From assembly GCF_051513965.1 (NCBI RefSeq), contig NZ_CP195847.1, forward strand, positions 2,852,001 to 2,916,000: a DNA stretch of 64,000 nucleotides, written 5' to 3'. The stretch is from Paramicrobacterium sp051513965. GTDB taxonomy: Bacteria; Actinomycetota; Actinomycetes; Actinomycetales; Microbacteriaceae. Made by a program: the position numbers and the translations under genes. Positions 34,600 through 42,718 of this stretch are shown here, in pieces. The first letter of the stretch is position 1, and each line of letters starts with the position of its first letter. Under the pieces are notes generated by a model, which was not told where the DNA came from, searched no databases, and worked only from the letters and a program-made list of their open reading frames with translations.

Positions 34600-35334
34600 T
34601 CAGTCGTTTCCGAATGAGCTCATCGAACAGGTCGCGGTTGCAAACGATCCAGAGGAGGTCTGCTCGGAGACGACCTCTCCATCGACCGTGATCGAGCAGG
34701 TGATCTCACCTTCGTCCTCGTAACCGTTCATCGCGATCAGGGTGTAGCTCGACCAGTCAAAGTCTCCACCTGCTTTGACCGTGATTTCCTTTGAGAACGG
34801 GAGCGCAGTGCCGTTCGCCTGCTCAGTTCCATACGAACCATCGTTGTACGTGGAGTACGTGATCGAGGCGTCCTGAGACTCGCCCGTTACCTCGTAGACA
34901 ACAATGACCTCGTCGGCTGCGGCCTCCTCGTCAGCCGGTGCGTCTTCCTCCACGGACTCCTCCGGGGCCGCCGATTCGATGCTCTCCTGCAGGGACTCGT
35001 CGATCGAGTCGCTGACCGCCGACGCGAACGCCGCCGTGTAGACGAGCGCCATGACGATCGAGAGGATCATTGCGAGGCCAGAGACCACTGTTCCGGCTGT
35101 GGCCATGCCCTTCTTCTTGTTCTTCAAGCACAGCGCGATGATGCCGAGCACGAGACCGACGAGCGCGAGAAACCCGGAGACGTAGTTGACGAAGGGGATG
35201 AACGCGCCGACGAAGGCGACGATTCCGACGATCAGCGCGGCAAGCCCGAGTCCGTTGTTGGACCTCTGAACGGGAGGCTGGGTTCCGGTCGGGGCGTACG
35301 GCGCCGGCTGAGGCGCAGCAGGAGGCATAGTCAT
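34600..35334 (-). CDS. DUF4190 membrane protein with MmpS-like C-terminal domain
   Basis: 244 residues: a Pro-rich N-terminus (residues 1-25), two membrane helices with the DUF4190 pattern (LGLAALIVGIVAFVGAFI; LVLGIIALCLKNKKKG) and a third helix, then a very acidic linker (EESVEEDAPADEEAAADE) and an extracellular domain resembling MmpS (VIVVYEVTGES, ITYSTYNDGSYGTEQ, LPFSKEITVKAG). There is no Shine-Dalgarno sequence at either of the two close ATGs, so the mRNA may be leaderless. Function unknown; MmpS proteins partner lipid transporters, but no MmpL is here. One 22-bp copy of the hipBA-flanking repeat lies in its promoter region. Confidence 0.8.
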   Translation of the reverse strand: MTMPPAAPQPAPYAPTGTQPPVQRSNNGLGLAALIVGIVAFVGAFIPFVNYVSGFLALVGLVLGIIALCLKNKKKGMATAGTVVSGLAMILSIVMALVYTAAFASAVSDSIDESLQESIESAAPEESVEEDAPADEEAAADEVIVVYEVTGESQDASITYSTYNDGSYGTEQANGTALPFSKEITVKAGGDFDWSSYTLIAMNGYEDEGEITCSITVDGEVVSEQTSSGSFATATCSMSSFGND

Positions 35335-35396
35335 ACGTCAAAAATGTCACACTCCAAGCGCCCTTCTGGTCGTTTCTCGCACCACCACGCACTTTT

Positions 35397-35418
35397 CACC
35401 CCACCTTTGGGTACAGGT
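35397..35418. repeat. Left 22-bp direct repeat of the hipBA cassette
   Basis: Begins CACCCCACC and ends GGGTACAGGT; identical to 37146-37167 over exactly 22 bases, with different bases on both outer sides. The two copies are 1,749 bases apart and enclose hipA and hipB with their operators. Confidence 0.88.
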
Positions 35419-35434
35419 CGTTAGCCCGTTATGT

Positions 35435-36721
35435 TCAGACAGCCCCATAAACAAGGGGGAGCTGCTTCACTCCACTCACAACAGCATCCGCCATACTCGT
35501 GGCCGATGTGACCTTCACCGTAAGTTCATCACGAGCTTTCAAGAAAGCGTCAACCAATCCCTGACGCGTCGAGTGGACGATCTCTTCAGATTCCGCGTCG
35601 GAAACCCCGAACCGACGACCGACCTGGACAAGCGACGTGTGTGAAATTCGGTCAAGCGCGTACTCCGAGTCGACACTCATCGCGCTTTCCAGCCGACTAA
35701 CGCCGTCCCAATAACCTGCGTACGTCAGAAGATCATAGAGAGGTGCCAGTTCAACAGATTGCCCACTGAGCATCAGGGCATAGTTCTTCGCGTGAGCGTC
35801 TGTACACCCTGCAACGACGTTGAAGACGAAAGCTCTGTAGAAGGCATGTCCAGCACGCTGTCGGTCGTCGGCCACCGGCAATGACCTAAGAAGAGCGCTC
35901 ACTTGGCCGAGCCCGGGACCTCCATGTAGGTGCTGATATTTCTTGTCGGGCGACACGGAGAGAGCCTGACAAAGATCCTCTTGATGCAGGCGTCTCCATC
36001 CCTCAGGTGTTGCACGCCTGTCATATCTTTCGCTGACGAGAACATCCCAGTCCCCGATTGTCATGATCTCGGTACGAGCCACTCTGATGCCCAGATGCGC
36101 CGCCGCGCGCATCGTCAACTGCTCAACGACGTCCAGTCGGCGCAACTCTCCGACTACCGGTTTCAGAATATGCGTGGTTGGCGTCGCATCTTCAGGAACT
36201 CCCCAGGTCCCGTCCTCCAACCGATGCAGCGCAACCTTAGGTTGGGCACCGGCGAGACTAAACCGTCCCGTCACAGTCGGATACGCCACTCCCTCGGTGT
36301 ATTCCATAACGACCTCGCCGAGAATTCTCGAGAGCTGGTCGTCGCTCATTGGCGTGACCAGCTCTCGACTGCCCGCATCAGTCGCCACGTCACCAGACGG
36401 AACGATCTGCACAGCACCAGCAGCATCCCGACCAACGTGTTCTAACAGAGCGAATGGATTATTCGCGGACACTCTGAACCGCCGTGCGATTCCAGCAAGC
36501 GCGTCGGAGTTGTCGGGAAGCAGCCCTTGCAGCCAAGGTACGACGACGCGCTTAGGATGACGGCGTGCCGCCAAAGGCATCGACAGAGACAACGGCGTCG
36601 GAGCCTCTGACGCCTGATAGTCCGCACTATAAGTGAACGAAACGTTACCGCCAAGCGATTGCGTGAGCGCGCCAACGAGTCGACCGTCAAGGTACACGTC
36701 AAGAGAACGCTCGGTCACCAT
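35435..36721 (-). CDS. hipA: HipA-type serine/threonine kinase toxin
   Basis: 428-residue kinase toxin of a type II module; HipA enzymes phosphorylate glutamyl-tRNA synthetase or other targets and induce dormancy. Visible are the N-terminal couple domain (VYLDGRLVGAL), LPLAARRHPKRVV...WLQGLLPDN, the activation loop with an autophosphorylation-type Ser in GRFSLAGAQPKVAL, catalytic Asp in CTDAHAKNYAL and metal Asp in APLYDLLTY. Full length and intact. It overlaps the end of hipB by seven bases. Confidence 0.9.
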   Translation of the reverse strand: MVTERSLDVYLDGRLVGALTQSLGGNVSFTYSADYQASEAPTPLSLSMPLAARRHPKRVVVPWLQGLLPDNSDALAGIARRFRVSANNPFALLEHVGRDAAGAVQIVPSGDVATDAGSRELVTPMSDDQLSRILGEVVMEYTEGVAYPTVTGRFSLAGAQPKVALHRLEDGTWGVPEDATPTTHILKPVVGELRRLDVVEQLTMRAAAHLGIRVARTEIMTIGDWDVLVSERYDRRATPEGWRRLHQEDLCQALSVSPDKKYQHLHGGPGLGQVSALLRSLPVADDRQRAGHAFYRAFVFNVVAGCTDAHAKNYALMLSGQSVELAPLYDLLTYAGYWDGVSRLESAMSVDSEYALDRISHTSLVQVGRRFGVSDAESEEIVHSTRQGLVDAFLKARDELTVKVTSATSMADAVVSGVKQLPLVYGAV

Positions 36722-36939
36722 CGGGTTTCCCCATCATCAAGTGATCGCAGCGCAACCTCGAACCCAAGCGCTTGGAAGACGTCAAACAGCTTTTGTGCTT
36801 CCGTCGTCGGCTTACCGGCCTCAACGTCTGCCACGAATGATCTCGACACTCGCGCACGGTCAGCCAGAACGCTTTGAGTCCACCCTCGCTGCTCGCGAAG
36901 ATCACGCACTGCTGCAGCAGCCTCGCGCATTGTGAGCAT
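36715..36939 (-). CDS. hipB: HipB-type antitoxin, XRE repressor
   Basis: 74-residue helix-turn-helix protein: VRDLREQRGWTQSVLADRARVSRSFVADVEAGK covers residues 11-43, then a short C-terminal strand (GFEVALRSL). I start at ATG 36939; the frame extends upstream but through the operator repeats and has no similarity. It neutralises HipA and represses the operon from the repeated sites at 36959-37031. Confidence 0.88.
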   Translation of the reverse strand: MLTMREAAAAVRDLREQRGWTQSVLADRARVSRSFVADVEAGKPTTEAQKLFDVFQALGFEVALRSLDDGETRW

Positions 36940-36958
36940 CACGGCCTCCGTACAACTA

Positions 36959-37031
36959 TGTCGTCGTTCGGCGACAAGTAGATTTGTCGCCGAACGACGA
37001 CATTCTACCCTTGTCGTCGTTCGGCGACAAG
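36959..37031. promoter_or_regulatory. Three HipB operator copies in the hipBA promoter
   Basis: The 20-base word TGTCGTCGTTCGGCGACAAG occurs at 36959-36978 and 37012-37031, with a 19-base inverted copy at 36984-37002. Copies 1 and 2 together make a 44-base inverted repeat with a six-base centre. Each copy also has internal TTGTCG/CGACAA-type symmetry. HipB proteins bind several such sites cooperatively. Confidence 0.8.
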
Positions 37032-37145
37032 GTCGCTCATCAGCCACTATGACGGTGACGATGTCGGCCTCAGCCAGTCCCGCTCAGTCCGGTCGCTGAC
37101 GCCGAGAGAGGATGCTCAGGCCGCAGTACCCATCTCGATGAGCAG

Positions 37146-37167
37146 CACCCCACCTTTGGGTACAGGT
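37146..37167. repeat. Right 22-bp direct repeat of the hipBA cassette
   Basis: Perfect second copy of 35397-35418. It lies 65 bases before the VOC gene. Removing one copy and the enclosed DNA would join the MmpS-like gene promoter region directly to the VOC upstream region. Confidence 0.88.
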
Positions 37168-37231
37168 AGCGGCGCGAGTGAACACTCAACTACGCTTGCC
37201 GCATCATCTCGCCGAAGAAGCGGAGATCGCA

Positions 37232-37672
37232 ATGGTGCGTTTTCAGATCACAGTCGACTGCGCCGACCCGGAGCGCATGGCACGGTTCTGGGCCGAAGCG
37301 CTGCACTACTCGCTCGAGCCCGCGCCGGAAGGATTCGACGATTGGAACGCCTACTGGCGCAGCGTCGGCGTGCCCGAAGACGAACTGGGCTGCGGCTTCG
37401 ACTCGATCATCGATCCGGAAGGACACGGCCCGCGCATCTGGTTCCAGATCGTTCCCGAACCAAAGACGATCAAGAATCGACTCCACTTCGATGTGAATGC
37501 CAGCGGTGGCCGCTCGGTTCCGATGTCTGATCGACGTCAGCGGATCGACGACGAAGCCGCGCGGCTCACCGCCCTGGGAGCATCCGTCATACGCATCCTC
37601 GAAACCGAAGGACTCGACCACTACGCCATCGCGATGCGCGACCCCGAGGGAAACGAGTTCGACGTCGCCTGA
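37232..37672 (+). CDS. VOC-superfamily (glyoxalase-like) protein
   Basis: 146 residues: VRFQITVDCADPERMARFWAEAL at the start, DPEGHGPRIWFQIVPEPK in the middle, LHFDVNA, and AMRDPEGNEFDVA at the end, the pattern of the glyoxalase-like domain found widely in actinobacteria. ATG 37232 has GCGGAG upstream. Metal-binding residues are only partly recognisable and the substrate is unknown. Confidence 0.82.
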   Translation: MVRFQITVDCADPERMARFWAEALHYSLEPAPEGFDDWNAYWRSVGVPEDELGCGFDSIIDPEGHGPRIWFQIVPEPKTIKNRLHFDVNASGGRSVPMSDRRQRIDDEAARLTALGASVIRILETEGLDHYAIAMRDPEGNEFDVA

Positions 37673-37705
37673 GCATCTCGCGTCACTCGGCGACAACGCG
37701 GTGCA

Positions 37706-38371
37706 TCAATCGTCCATGACTGTGACGACGTCGGCCGCACCACGCGCGTGAAGCGACCAGAGCGCGTCCGCGACGGCATCCGGCTCGTGCTTCTTGCCCG
37801 GACCGACAGCGCCGACGATCACGAGGTGCGCGACGCGAATGCTCCGCGGCGCGAGTTCACGGTGAAGGATGCCGATGTACGCCGTCTCCGCAGCGGTCGC
37901 GACGGCGCTCGCAGCGCGTTCGGGCGTCGGTCGGAGTGCGCCGCTTCCGGTTGTGAAGAGGATGCTTCCGCTCCCCTGCTCGATCATCACCGGCGCGACC
38001 GCTGCGACCGCTTCAGCCGCGCCCGACACGCTCAGTGACAGCGCGCGGGCGAAATCGTCGCCGCTGGTCTCGAGCACCGGTCTGATGAGGTCGACATCCG
38101 GAAGCGGACTGAAGCACAGCACGTCGACCCCGCCGAGCCGTCCGATGAGCGTCATCAGCGCAGCGCGAAGCTCATCCGGCCGAGTGGCATCGGCATCCGC
38201 CCATTCGACCTGGATGCCGTCGGCGGTCAGCACCTCGGCGAGCCACACAAGGTTCGGCGCAGATCGTGAGACGAGACCCACCTTTCCACCTGACCGGCCG
38301 AATCGGCGTGCGACGGACAGGCCGATGCCCTCTCCTGCTCCGACGATGATCGTGGTGATCGGATGCTCCAT
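37706..38371 (-). CDS. SDR-like protein lacking the catalytic Tyr-Lys motif
   Basis: 221 residues with a Rossmann start (TIIVGAGEGIGLSVARRF) and the SDR order of strands (VDVLCFSPLPD, SGSILFTTGSGAL). The usual YxxxK is replaced by the region ASAVATAAETAYIGILHRE, with no Lys four residues after a Tyr, so it may be a non-catalytic NAD(P) sensor or a pseudo-enzyme. GGAGG precedes ATG 38371. It follows the XRE regulator after 29 bases in one operon. Confidence 0.8.
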   Translation of the reverse strand: MEHPITTIIVGAGEGIGLSVARRFGRSGGKVGLVSRSAPNLVWLAEVLTADGIQVEWADADATRPDELRAALMTLIGRLGGVDVLCFSPLPDVDLIRPVLETSGDDFARALSLSVSGAAEAVAAVAPVMIEQGSGSILFTTGSGALRPTPERAASAVATAAETAYIGILHRELAPRSIRVAHLVIVGAVGPGKKHEPDAVADALWSLHARGAADVVTVMDD

Positions 38372-38400
38372 GCGGTGTTCCTCCGGAAAGTGCACGATAT

Positions 38401-39225
38401 TCAGTGGCCGACAGAGGCCGCGCGCCTGCGCACGGCGGCGAGCGCCTCGGCGCTCGGGGACCCGGCATCCGCGTGGTAGACGACGAGCTCCTGCCCGGGC
38501 GCCGCCTTCACATCGAACGCGTTGATGCGCAGCGTCAGCTCGCCTACCTCAGGGTGCCGAAACGTCTTCTGCTCCAGCCGAGCGCCACGCGCTTCATGCC
38601 GCGCCCACATCTCGGCGAAGTCGCTGCTGCGCTCACTCATCACCCGCAGCACCTCGGCGATGCGCTCGTCACCGGGGGAAGCCCCGTATTGAATGCGGAA
38701 CCCCGCGACCGTGTACGCCGCGACGCGCTCCCAATCCGCGTAGAACGTGCGAGCGCCGGGGTCGAGAAACAGGTGCTCAAGCAGGTTCGGATGCTCGCGG
38801 AACCCGACGAACAGCTCCAGCGCGAGCGCGTTGCAGGCCAGGATGTCATAGGCGTGACCGAGCACGAAGGCGGGCGTCTCGCTCCAGAGGTCCATCAGAG
38901 CACGCAGTTCGGGCGCCGCCGCCTCCGAGCGCGAGCCCATATCCGTGGTCGGTGACAGCCCCGCGAGCCGAAACAGGTGCAGGCGCGCGCCATGATCCAG
39001 CTGCAGCACCGTGGCGAGAGACGAGAGAACCTGCACAGAGGGATGCCGCTCACGACCCTGCTCGAGCCGCGTGTAGTAGTCGACACTCACGCCGGCCGTG
39101 GTCGCGATCTCTTCACGCCGCAGCCCCGATACGCGTCGGTTTCCGGTCGATGGCAACCCGACCTGCTCCGGAGCGACCTGGCCATGCCGCGCGCGCAGGT
39201 ACTCGCCAAGGTGACCGCCAGCCAT
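38401..39225 (-). CDS. XRE-family regulator with MmyB-like ligand domain
   Basis: 274 residues: N-terminal helix-turn-helix (GLRREEIATTAGVSVDYYTRLEQGRERHPS) and a C-terminal PAS-like MmyB domain (WSETPAFVLGHAYDILACN, LEHLFLDPGARTFYADWE, FRHPEVGELTLRINAF). Regulators of this type normally control an adjacent SDR gene; here the SDR 37706-38371 follows directly. I use ATG 39225; longer frames have no similarity. Confidence 0.88.
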   Translation of the reverse strand: MAGGHLGEYLRARHGQVAPEQVGLPSTGNRRVSGLRREEIATTAGVSVDYYTRLEQGRERHPSVQVLSSLATVLQLDHGARLHLFRLAGLSPTTDMGSRSEAAAPELRALMDLWSETPAFVLGHAYDILACNALALELFVGFREHPNLLEHLFLDPGARTFYADWERVAAYTVAGFRIQYGASPGDERIAEVLRVMSERSSDFAEMWARHEARGARLEQKTFRHPEVGELTLRINAFDVKAAPGQELVVYHADAGSPSAEALAAVRRRAASVGH

Positions 39226-39313
39226 ACCTGAACTGTACGCCCAGCGTTCCACCGTCACGAGGTCGATACTCGCGATCGCCGTCATGTAACCTCCATCGTC
39301 ATCGCCGCTGTGT

Positions 39314-40135
39314 TCAGAGTGGTGCTCCCTGAGCACGGGCGGAGACACTCGCCCACCGCGCCCATTCATCGATTCGGCGCTCGTAGATTCCGTTCACGGC
39401 GTCGAACACCCCGGCACCGAACAGAACTCGCAGGGGCGGCTCGTCGGCATCGACGATCTCACGCAGCGCCTCTGCTGCAGCGCGCGGGTCTCCCGGCCTC
39501 TGGCCCGATCGCCGAGCCGCCGCCTCATCCCGCATGCTGTTGTACGCCGTGATCGGAGCACTCCTCCTCGCCGAGCGTCCCGCCCAGTCCGTGTCGTACC
39601 CTCCCGGCTCGACGAGAGTCACATGGATGCCGAAGCGACGCACTTCTGCGGCGAGGGATTCGCTCAGCCCCTCAAGCGCCCACTTCGAGGCATGGTACGC
39701 ACCGAGGTTCGCGAACGCGCCGATTCCGCCGAGCGACGATACCTGGATCAGGTGACCGCAACCTCGCTCACGCATACGTGGCAGGACGGCACGCATGACG
39801 CGCAGCGGCCCAAGCACGTTCGTCTCGAGCTGCGCGTTCAGCTCGGCATCCGTGATCTCTTCGACGGCACCGAAGTGCCCATACCCTGCGTTGTTCACCA
39901 CAATGTCGAGGGGCCCCAGCTGCCGCTCCGCTTCGGCGACAGCACTCCGCACTGACGCCTCATCGGTGACGTCCAGCGGCAACACGATGCTGCCCGGGCT
40001 GCGCTCGGCAAACCCGTCGAGCCCCGACACATCTCGGGCCGTCGCCGCCACGTGATCTCCCCGCGCAGCAGCCGACTCTGCGAACGCACGTCCGAGCCCC
40101 TTCGAGGCTCCGGTGATCAGCCAGGTCTTCGCCAT
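39314..40135 (-). CDS. Short-chain dehydrogenase/reductase
   Basis: 273-residue classical SDR: TWLITGASKGLGRAFAES at the start, DIVVNNAGYGHFGAVEE, catalytic Ser in IQVSSLGG and YHASK with the catalytic Tyr and Lys, then VEPGGYDTDW. Complete and typical. GAGGAAAAGAG precedes ATG 40135. Substrate unknown; it resembles the oxidoreductases often paired with XRE/MmyB regulators such as the one downstream. Confidence 0.88.
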   Translation of the reverse strand: MAKTWLITGASKGLGRAFAESAAARGDHVAATARDVSGLDGFAERSPGSIVLPLDVTDEASVRSAVAEAERQLGPLDIVVNNAGYGHFGAVEEITDAELNAQLETNVLGPLRVMRAVLPRMRERGCGHLIQVSSLGGIGAFANLGAYHASKWALEGLSESLAAEVRRFGIHVTLVEPGGYDTDWAGRSARRSAPITAYNSMRDEAAARRSGQRPGDPRAAAEALREIVDADEPPLRVLFGAGVFDAVNGIYERRIDEWARWASVSARAQGAPL

Positions 40136-40321
40136 TTCGTCTCTTTTCCTCAGGAGTGCCAGGGCGCGGGCGGGAATGCACAGCGCGCTTTCCCTCAAGC
40201 CTGATGGCCCGTGCGGCATCGAAGAAGGCCCTCCCGCACCTAGGAGCGCTGCACCCTCGGTTCCGGTGAGACGTGGCCAGCGTAGACTCGCGGTATCGAC
40301 GGCGTTGCGTGAGGAGGATGC

Positions 40322-41050
40322 GTGAGCTCCCTGGCATCCCATGGTCTCGACGATGACATGCGGGAGTTCGCGTTGCGCATGCGCGTCGAGTTTCCGCGCT
40401 TTCTCATGCACTACCGCTTCGCGGTCGACGAGATGCTCACCAAGGTGTCGATTCTGCGCGAGGAGTTTCTGCACCTTCACCGGTACAACCCCATCGAGCA
40501 CGTCAGCTCGCGCGTGAAGTCGCCGCAGAGCCTGCTCGAGAAGATGGCCCGCCGCGGCGTCACGCCGGACTTCGGAACGATTCGCGAGCAGATCACCGAC
40601 ATCGCCGGCATCCGCATCACCTGCAGCTTCATCGCCGACACCTATCGCGTGCTCGAGACGCTCACGTCGCAGAATGACGTGCGGGTCATCAAGATCAAGG
40701 ACTACATCGCGAACCCCAAGCCGACCGGATACAAGAGCCTGCACGCGATTCTCGAGATTCCCGTGTTTCTCTCAAGCGGACCGGTTCCGGTGATCTGCGA
40801 GGTGCAGATCCGCACGATCGCGATGGATTTCTGGGCGAGTCTCGAGCACAAAATCCAATACAAGTATCAGGGCGATATTCCCGAGCGGCTCGTGACCGAG
40901 TTGAAAGAAGCGGCGGATGCTGCCGACCACCTCGACCGCCGAATGGAGCAGCTCCACACCGAGGTTCACGGAGACTCTCCCGACGACGGTGCTCCCGAAC
41001 TCGACGACGAGGTGCTGCGGCGCCTGTGGGAGATGGCCCGCAACCGCTGA
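40322..41050 (+). CDS. Small alarmone synthetase (RelA/SpoT-domain pyrophosphokinase)
   Basis: 242 residues containing only a (p)ppGpp synthetase domain, as in YjbM/YwaC-type enzymes: HVSSRVKSPQSLLEKM with the Arg/Lys ATP-binding residues, FGTIREQITDIAGIRITCSF, KDYIANPKPTGYKSLHA (G-loop, GYxSLH), CEVQIRTIAMDFWASLEHK with the catalytic Glu. No hydrolase, TGS or ACT domain. It makes (p)ppGpp from GTP/GDP and ATP. GTG 40322 follows GAGGAGGA closely. Confidence 0.92.
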   Translation: MSSLASHGLDDDMREFALRMRVEFPRFLMHYRFAVDEMLTKVSILREEFLHLHRYNPIEHVSSRVKSPQSLLEKMARRGVTPDFGTIREQITDIAGIRITCSFIADTYRVLETLTSQNDVRVIKIKDYIANPKPTGYKSLHAILEIPVFLSSGPVPVICEVQIRTIAMDFWASLEHKIQYKYQGDIPERLVTELKEAADAADHLDRRMEQLHTEVHGDSPDDGAPELDDEVLRRLWEMARNR

Positions 41051-41085
41051 GAGGCACACGCACATAAGCACCGCGGCTGCCGCAG

Positions 41086-41117
41086 AGTGTGCGGGACGCG
41101 CAGACGTCCCGCACACT
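41086..41117. terminator. Bidirectional terminator after the alarmone synthetase
   Basis: AGTGTGCGGGACG / CGTCCCGCACACT, 13-base perfect stem with a six-base loop, between the synthetase and the convergent GH16 remnant. Confidence 0.8.
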
Positions 41118-41121
41118 GGCG

Positions 41122-42100
41122 TCACCTCTCGGCGGACCGTCGCCGTCGCGAAATGATCAGAGCAAGAGCACCCAGAGCGGCCAGCGCCAGAGAAAGTGTG
41201 ACCCACAGGCGCGTATGCTCGGCGCCGGTTCGAGGGAGCTCCCCCGTGCGAGCATCCACCGTGTCTGCCTGCGCCATGCCCGAATCGCTCTCGCCGCTCG
41301 TCGAACCGCCCGATTCATCCGGCTGCGTCGAAGAGCCACCTGGCTCAGTCGCTCCCGTGTCGGAGTCACCCGGGTCCGTCGGGTCTGTCGGGTCCGTGGG
41401 TTCCGTCGGATCGGTCGGCTCGGTCGGCTCCGTCTCCTCAGAGGGCGCGACAGTCAACGTGTCAAGGTCGGGCGCCCAGCCTGTTCCGTTCCAGAACTCG
41501 ATCGTGTTGTTGCCCTGGTTCAGCTGAACATCGAACGTAGCCGTCCCGAAGGTCGTCCATCCGCCCGTGGGTGCCAGCGTCGTCGTGACCGCATCGCCGC
41601 CGTTGACGCGATACGTGAGGTCGCGTTCCTCCGCGCTCGCGTAGCTCAGCGTCAGCGTAGTGCCGCCACCTGTCGGAGCATAGAGCTCGTCGAGAACGAC
41701 CCGATTCTCCTCACCCTGCCCCAGATCTCCGACAGCGCGCCCGCCGGTCGCGTTTTCGATCGTCGCCGATCTGGCTGTGCCGTAGAGCGCCCCATCATCG
41801 ACCTCGAGAGTATATGTGCTCTCCGGAATCTTCTGGTACGCCCGGAAATAGTCGATCGTGAACTGCTTCGGGTACGGAATCGACGCATCGAAGGGGCCCG
41901 TCCACGCCCCGGCATCCGACTTCTCATAGATTCCCAGCAAGGTGAGCATCGGATAGTCGGGGCTGCCGTCGATAGTCTGTACCAGCTCGTTGTCGAGGTA
42001 CAGATTCATCTGCGTCGGAGTCCACTCGAACCCGTACACGTGGAAGTTCGCAGACAGATCCGTGCCGTTGCCGAACGTCGTGCCGACCTCGCCGGGTGCA
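41122..42100 (-). pseudogene. C-terminal part of a GH16-like surface glucanase with LPXTG anchor, N-terminus lost
   Basis: Reading from the junction: GH16 end (GEVGTTFGNGTDLSANF, FHVYGFEWTPTQMNLYLDN, PKQFTIDYFRAYQ), then a carbohydrate-binding-like beta domain (TIENATGGRAVGDLGQGEENRV), an Asp/Pro/Thr/Glu repeat linker, and a sortase signal LPRTGAE with helix and RRRR tail. The signal peptide and the catalytic ExDxxE half are missing because the sequence switches to FtsW near 42100. The frame stays open into that DNA only by chance. It cannot be secreted or active. Confidence 0.8.
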
Positions 42101-42104
42101 GCGC

Positions 42105-42570
42105 CGACAGCGACGCCTACCTCGACCTGTGCTGGCAGACCGTCCACGGCTGGAACGCCCTCGCGAACGGCGGCGTCACCGGTGTCGGAATCGGCAACTC
42201 CCTCATGAAATGGGGGTGGCTGCCCGAGGCGAACAACGACTTCATCTTCTCGATCATCGGCGAGGAGCTCGGCCTGATCGGGGCGACAATCGTCGTGCTG
42301 CTATTCGTGCTGGTCGGCGCGCTGTTGGCGCGTGCCCTCGGGCGGTCGGGCGACCCGTTCGCGACGACGGTGCTCGGCGGCATCTTCGTCTGGATCGTCG
42401 GGCAAGCGTTTGTGAACATCGCGGTCGTGCTCGGGATGCTTCCCGTGCTCGGCGTTCCGCTGCCGCTGCTGTCTGCCGGCGGTTCGTCGCTCATCGCGAT
42501 CCTGGCGGCGCTCGGCGTTGCGCTCTCGATCATGCGGGAGCGCGGCGATGCGGCATCCTCCCCCGCGTGA
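42105..42570 (+). pseudogene. C-terminal half of FtsW/RodA-type glycosyltransferase
   Basis: About 154 residues of the SEDS family: WQTVHGWNALANGG, VGIGNSLMKWGWLPEANNDF, FSIIGEELGLIGA, VNIAVVLGMLPVLGVPLPLLSAGGSS split over three helices, and a short cytoplasmic tail. The first five or more helices and the catalytic Asp loop are gone, and no start codon or ribosome-binding site is present. An intact ftsW must exist elsewhere, since it is essential for septal peptidoglycan. Confidence 0.82.
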
Positions 42571-42659
42571 TGCTCAGCGCGCTGCCTGCTCGCGCCTCGT
42601 CACCCGCCCCGCGTGGCCCTCGCCACGGCGCACCAGGGATGCCGTCGCGAAGGAGCACT

Positions 42660-42703
42660 CTGCGGTCAATAGTGTCTGCCGCGGCACGCGCTGTTGACCG
42701 CAG
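42660..42703. repeat. 44-nt palindrome, family P44 copy 1
   Basis: Starts CTGCGGTCAA and ends TTGACCGCAG with a central GCCGCGGC; some inner bases are mismatched. Same length, ends and centre as 49002-49045. Lies between convergent genes. Confidence 0.75.
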
Positions 42704-42718
42704 ACCGCTCTCCCGCAT

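Noticed and set aside
36940..37047. Upstream extension of HipB
   Set aside because: The extra residues are only the operator repeats translated.
41380..41445. Possible CRISPR or tandem-repeat array
   Set aside because: The short repeats encode the Asp/Pro/Thr/Glu linker of the GH16 protein; no spacer structure.
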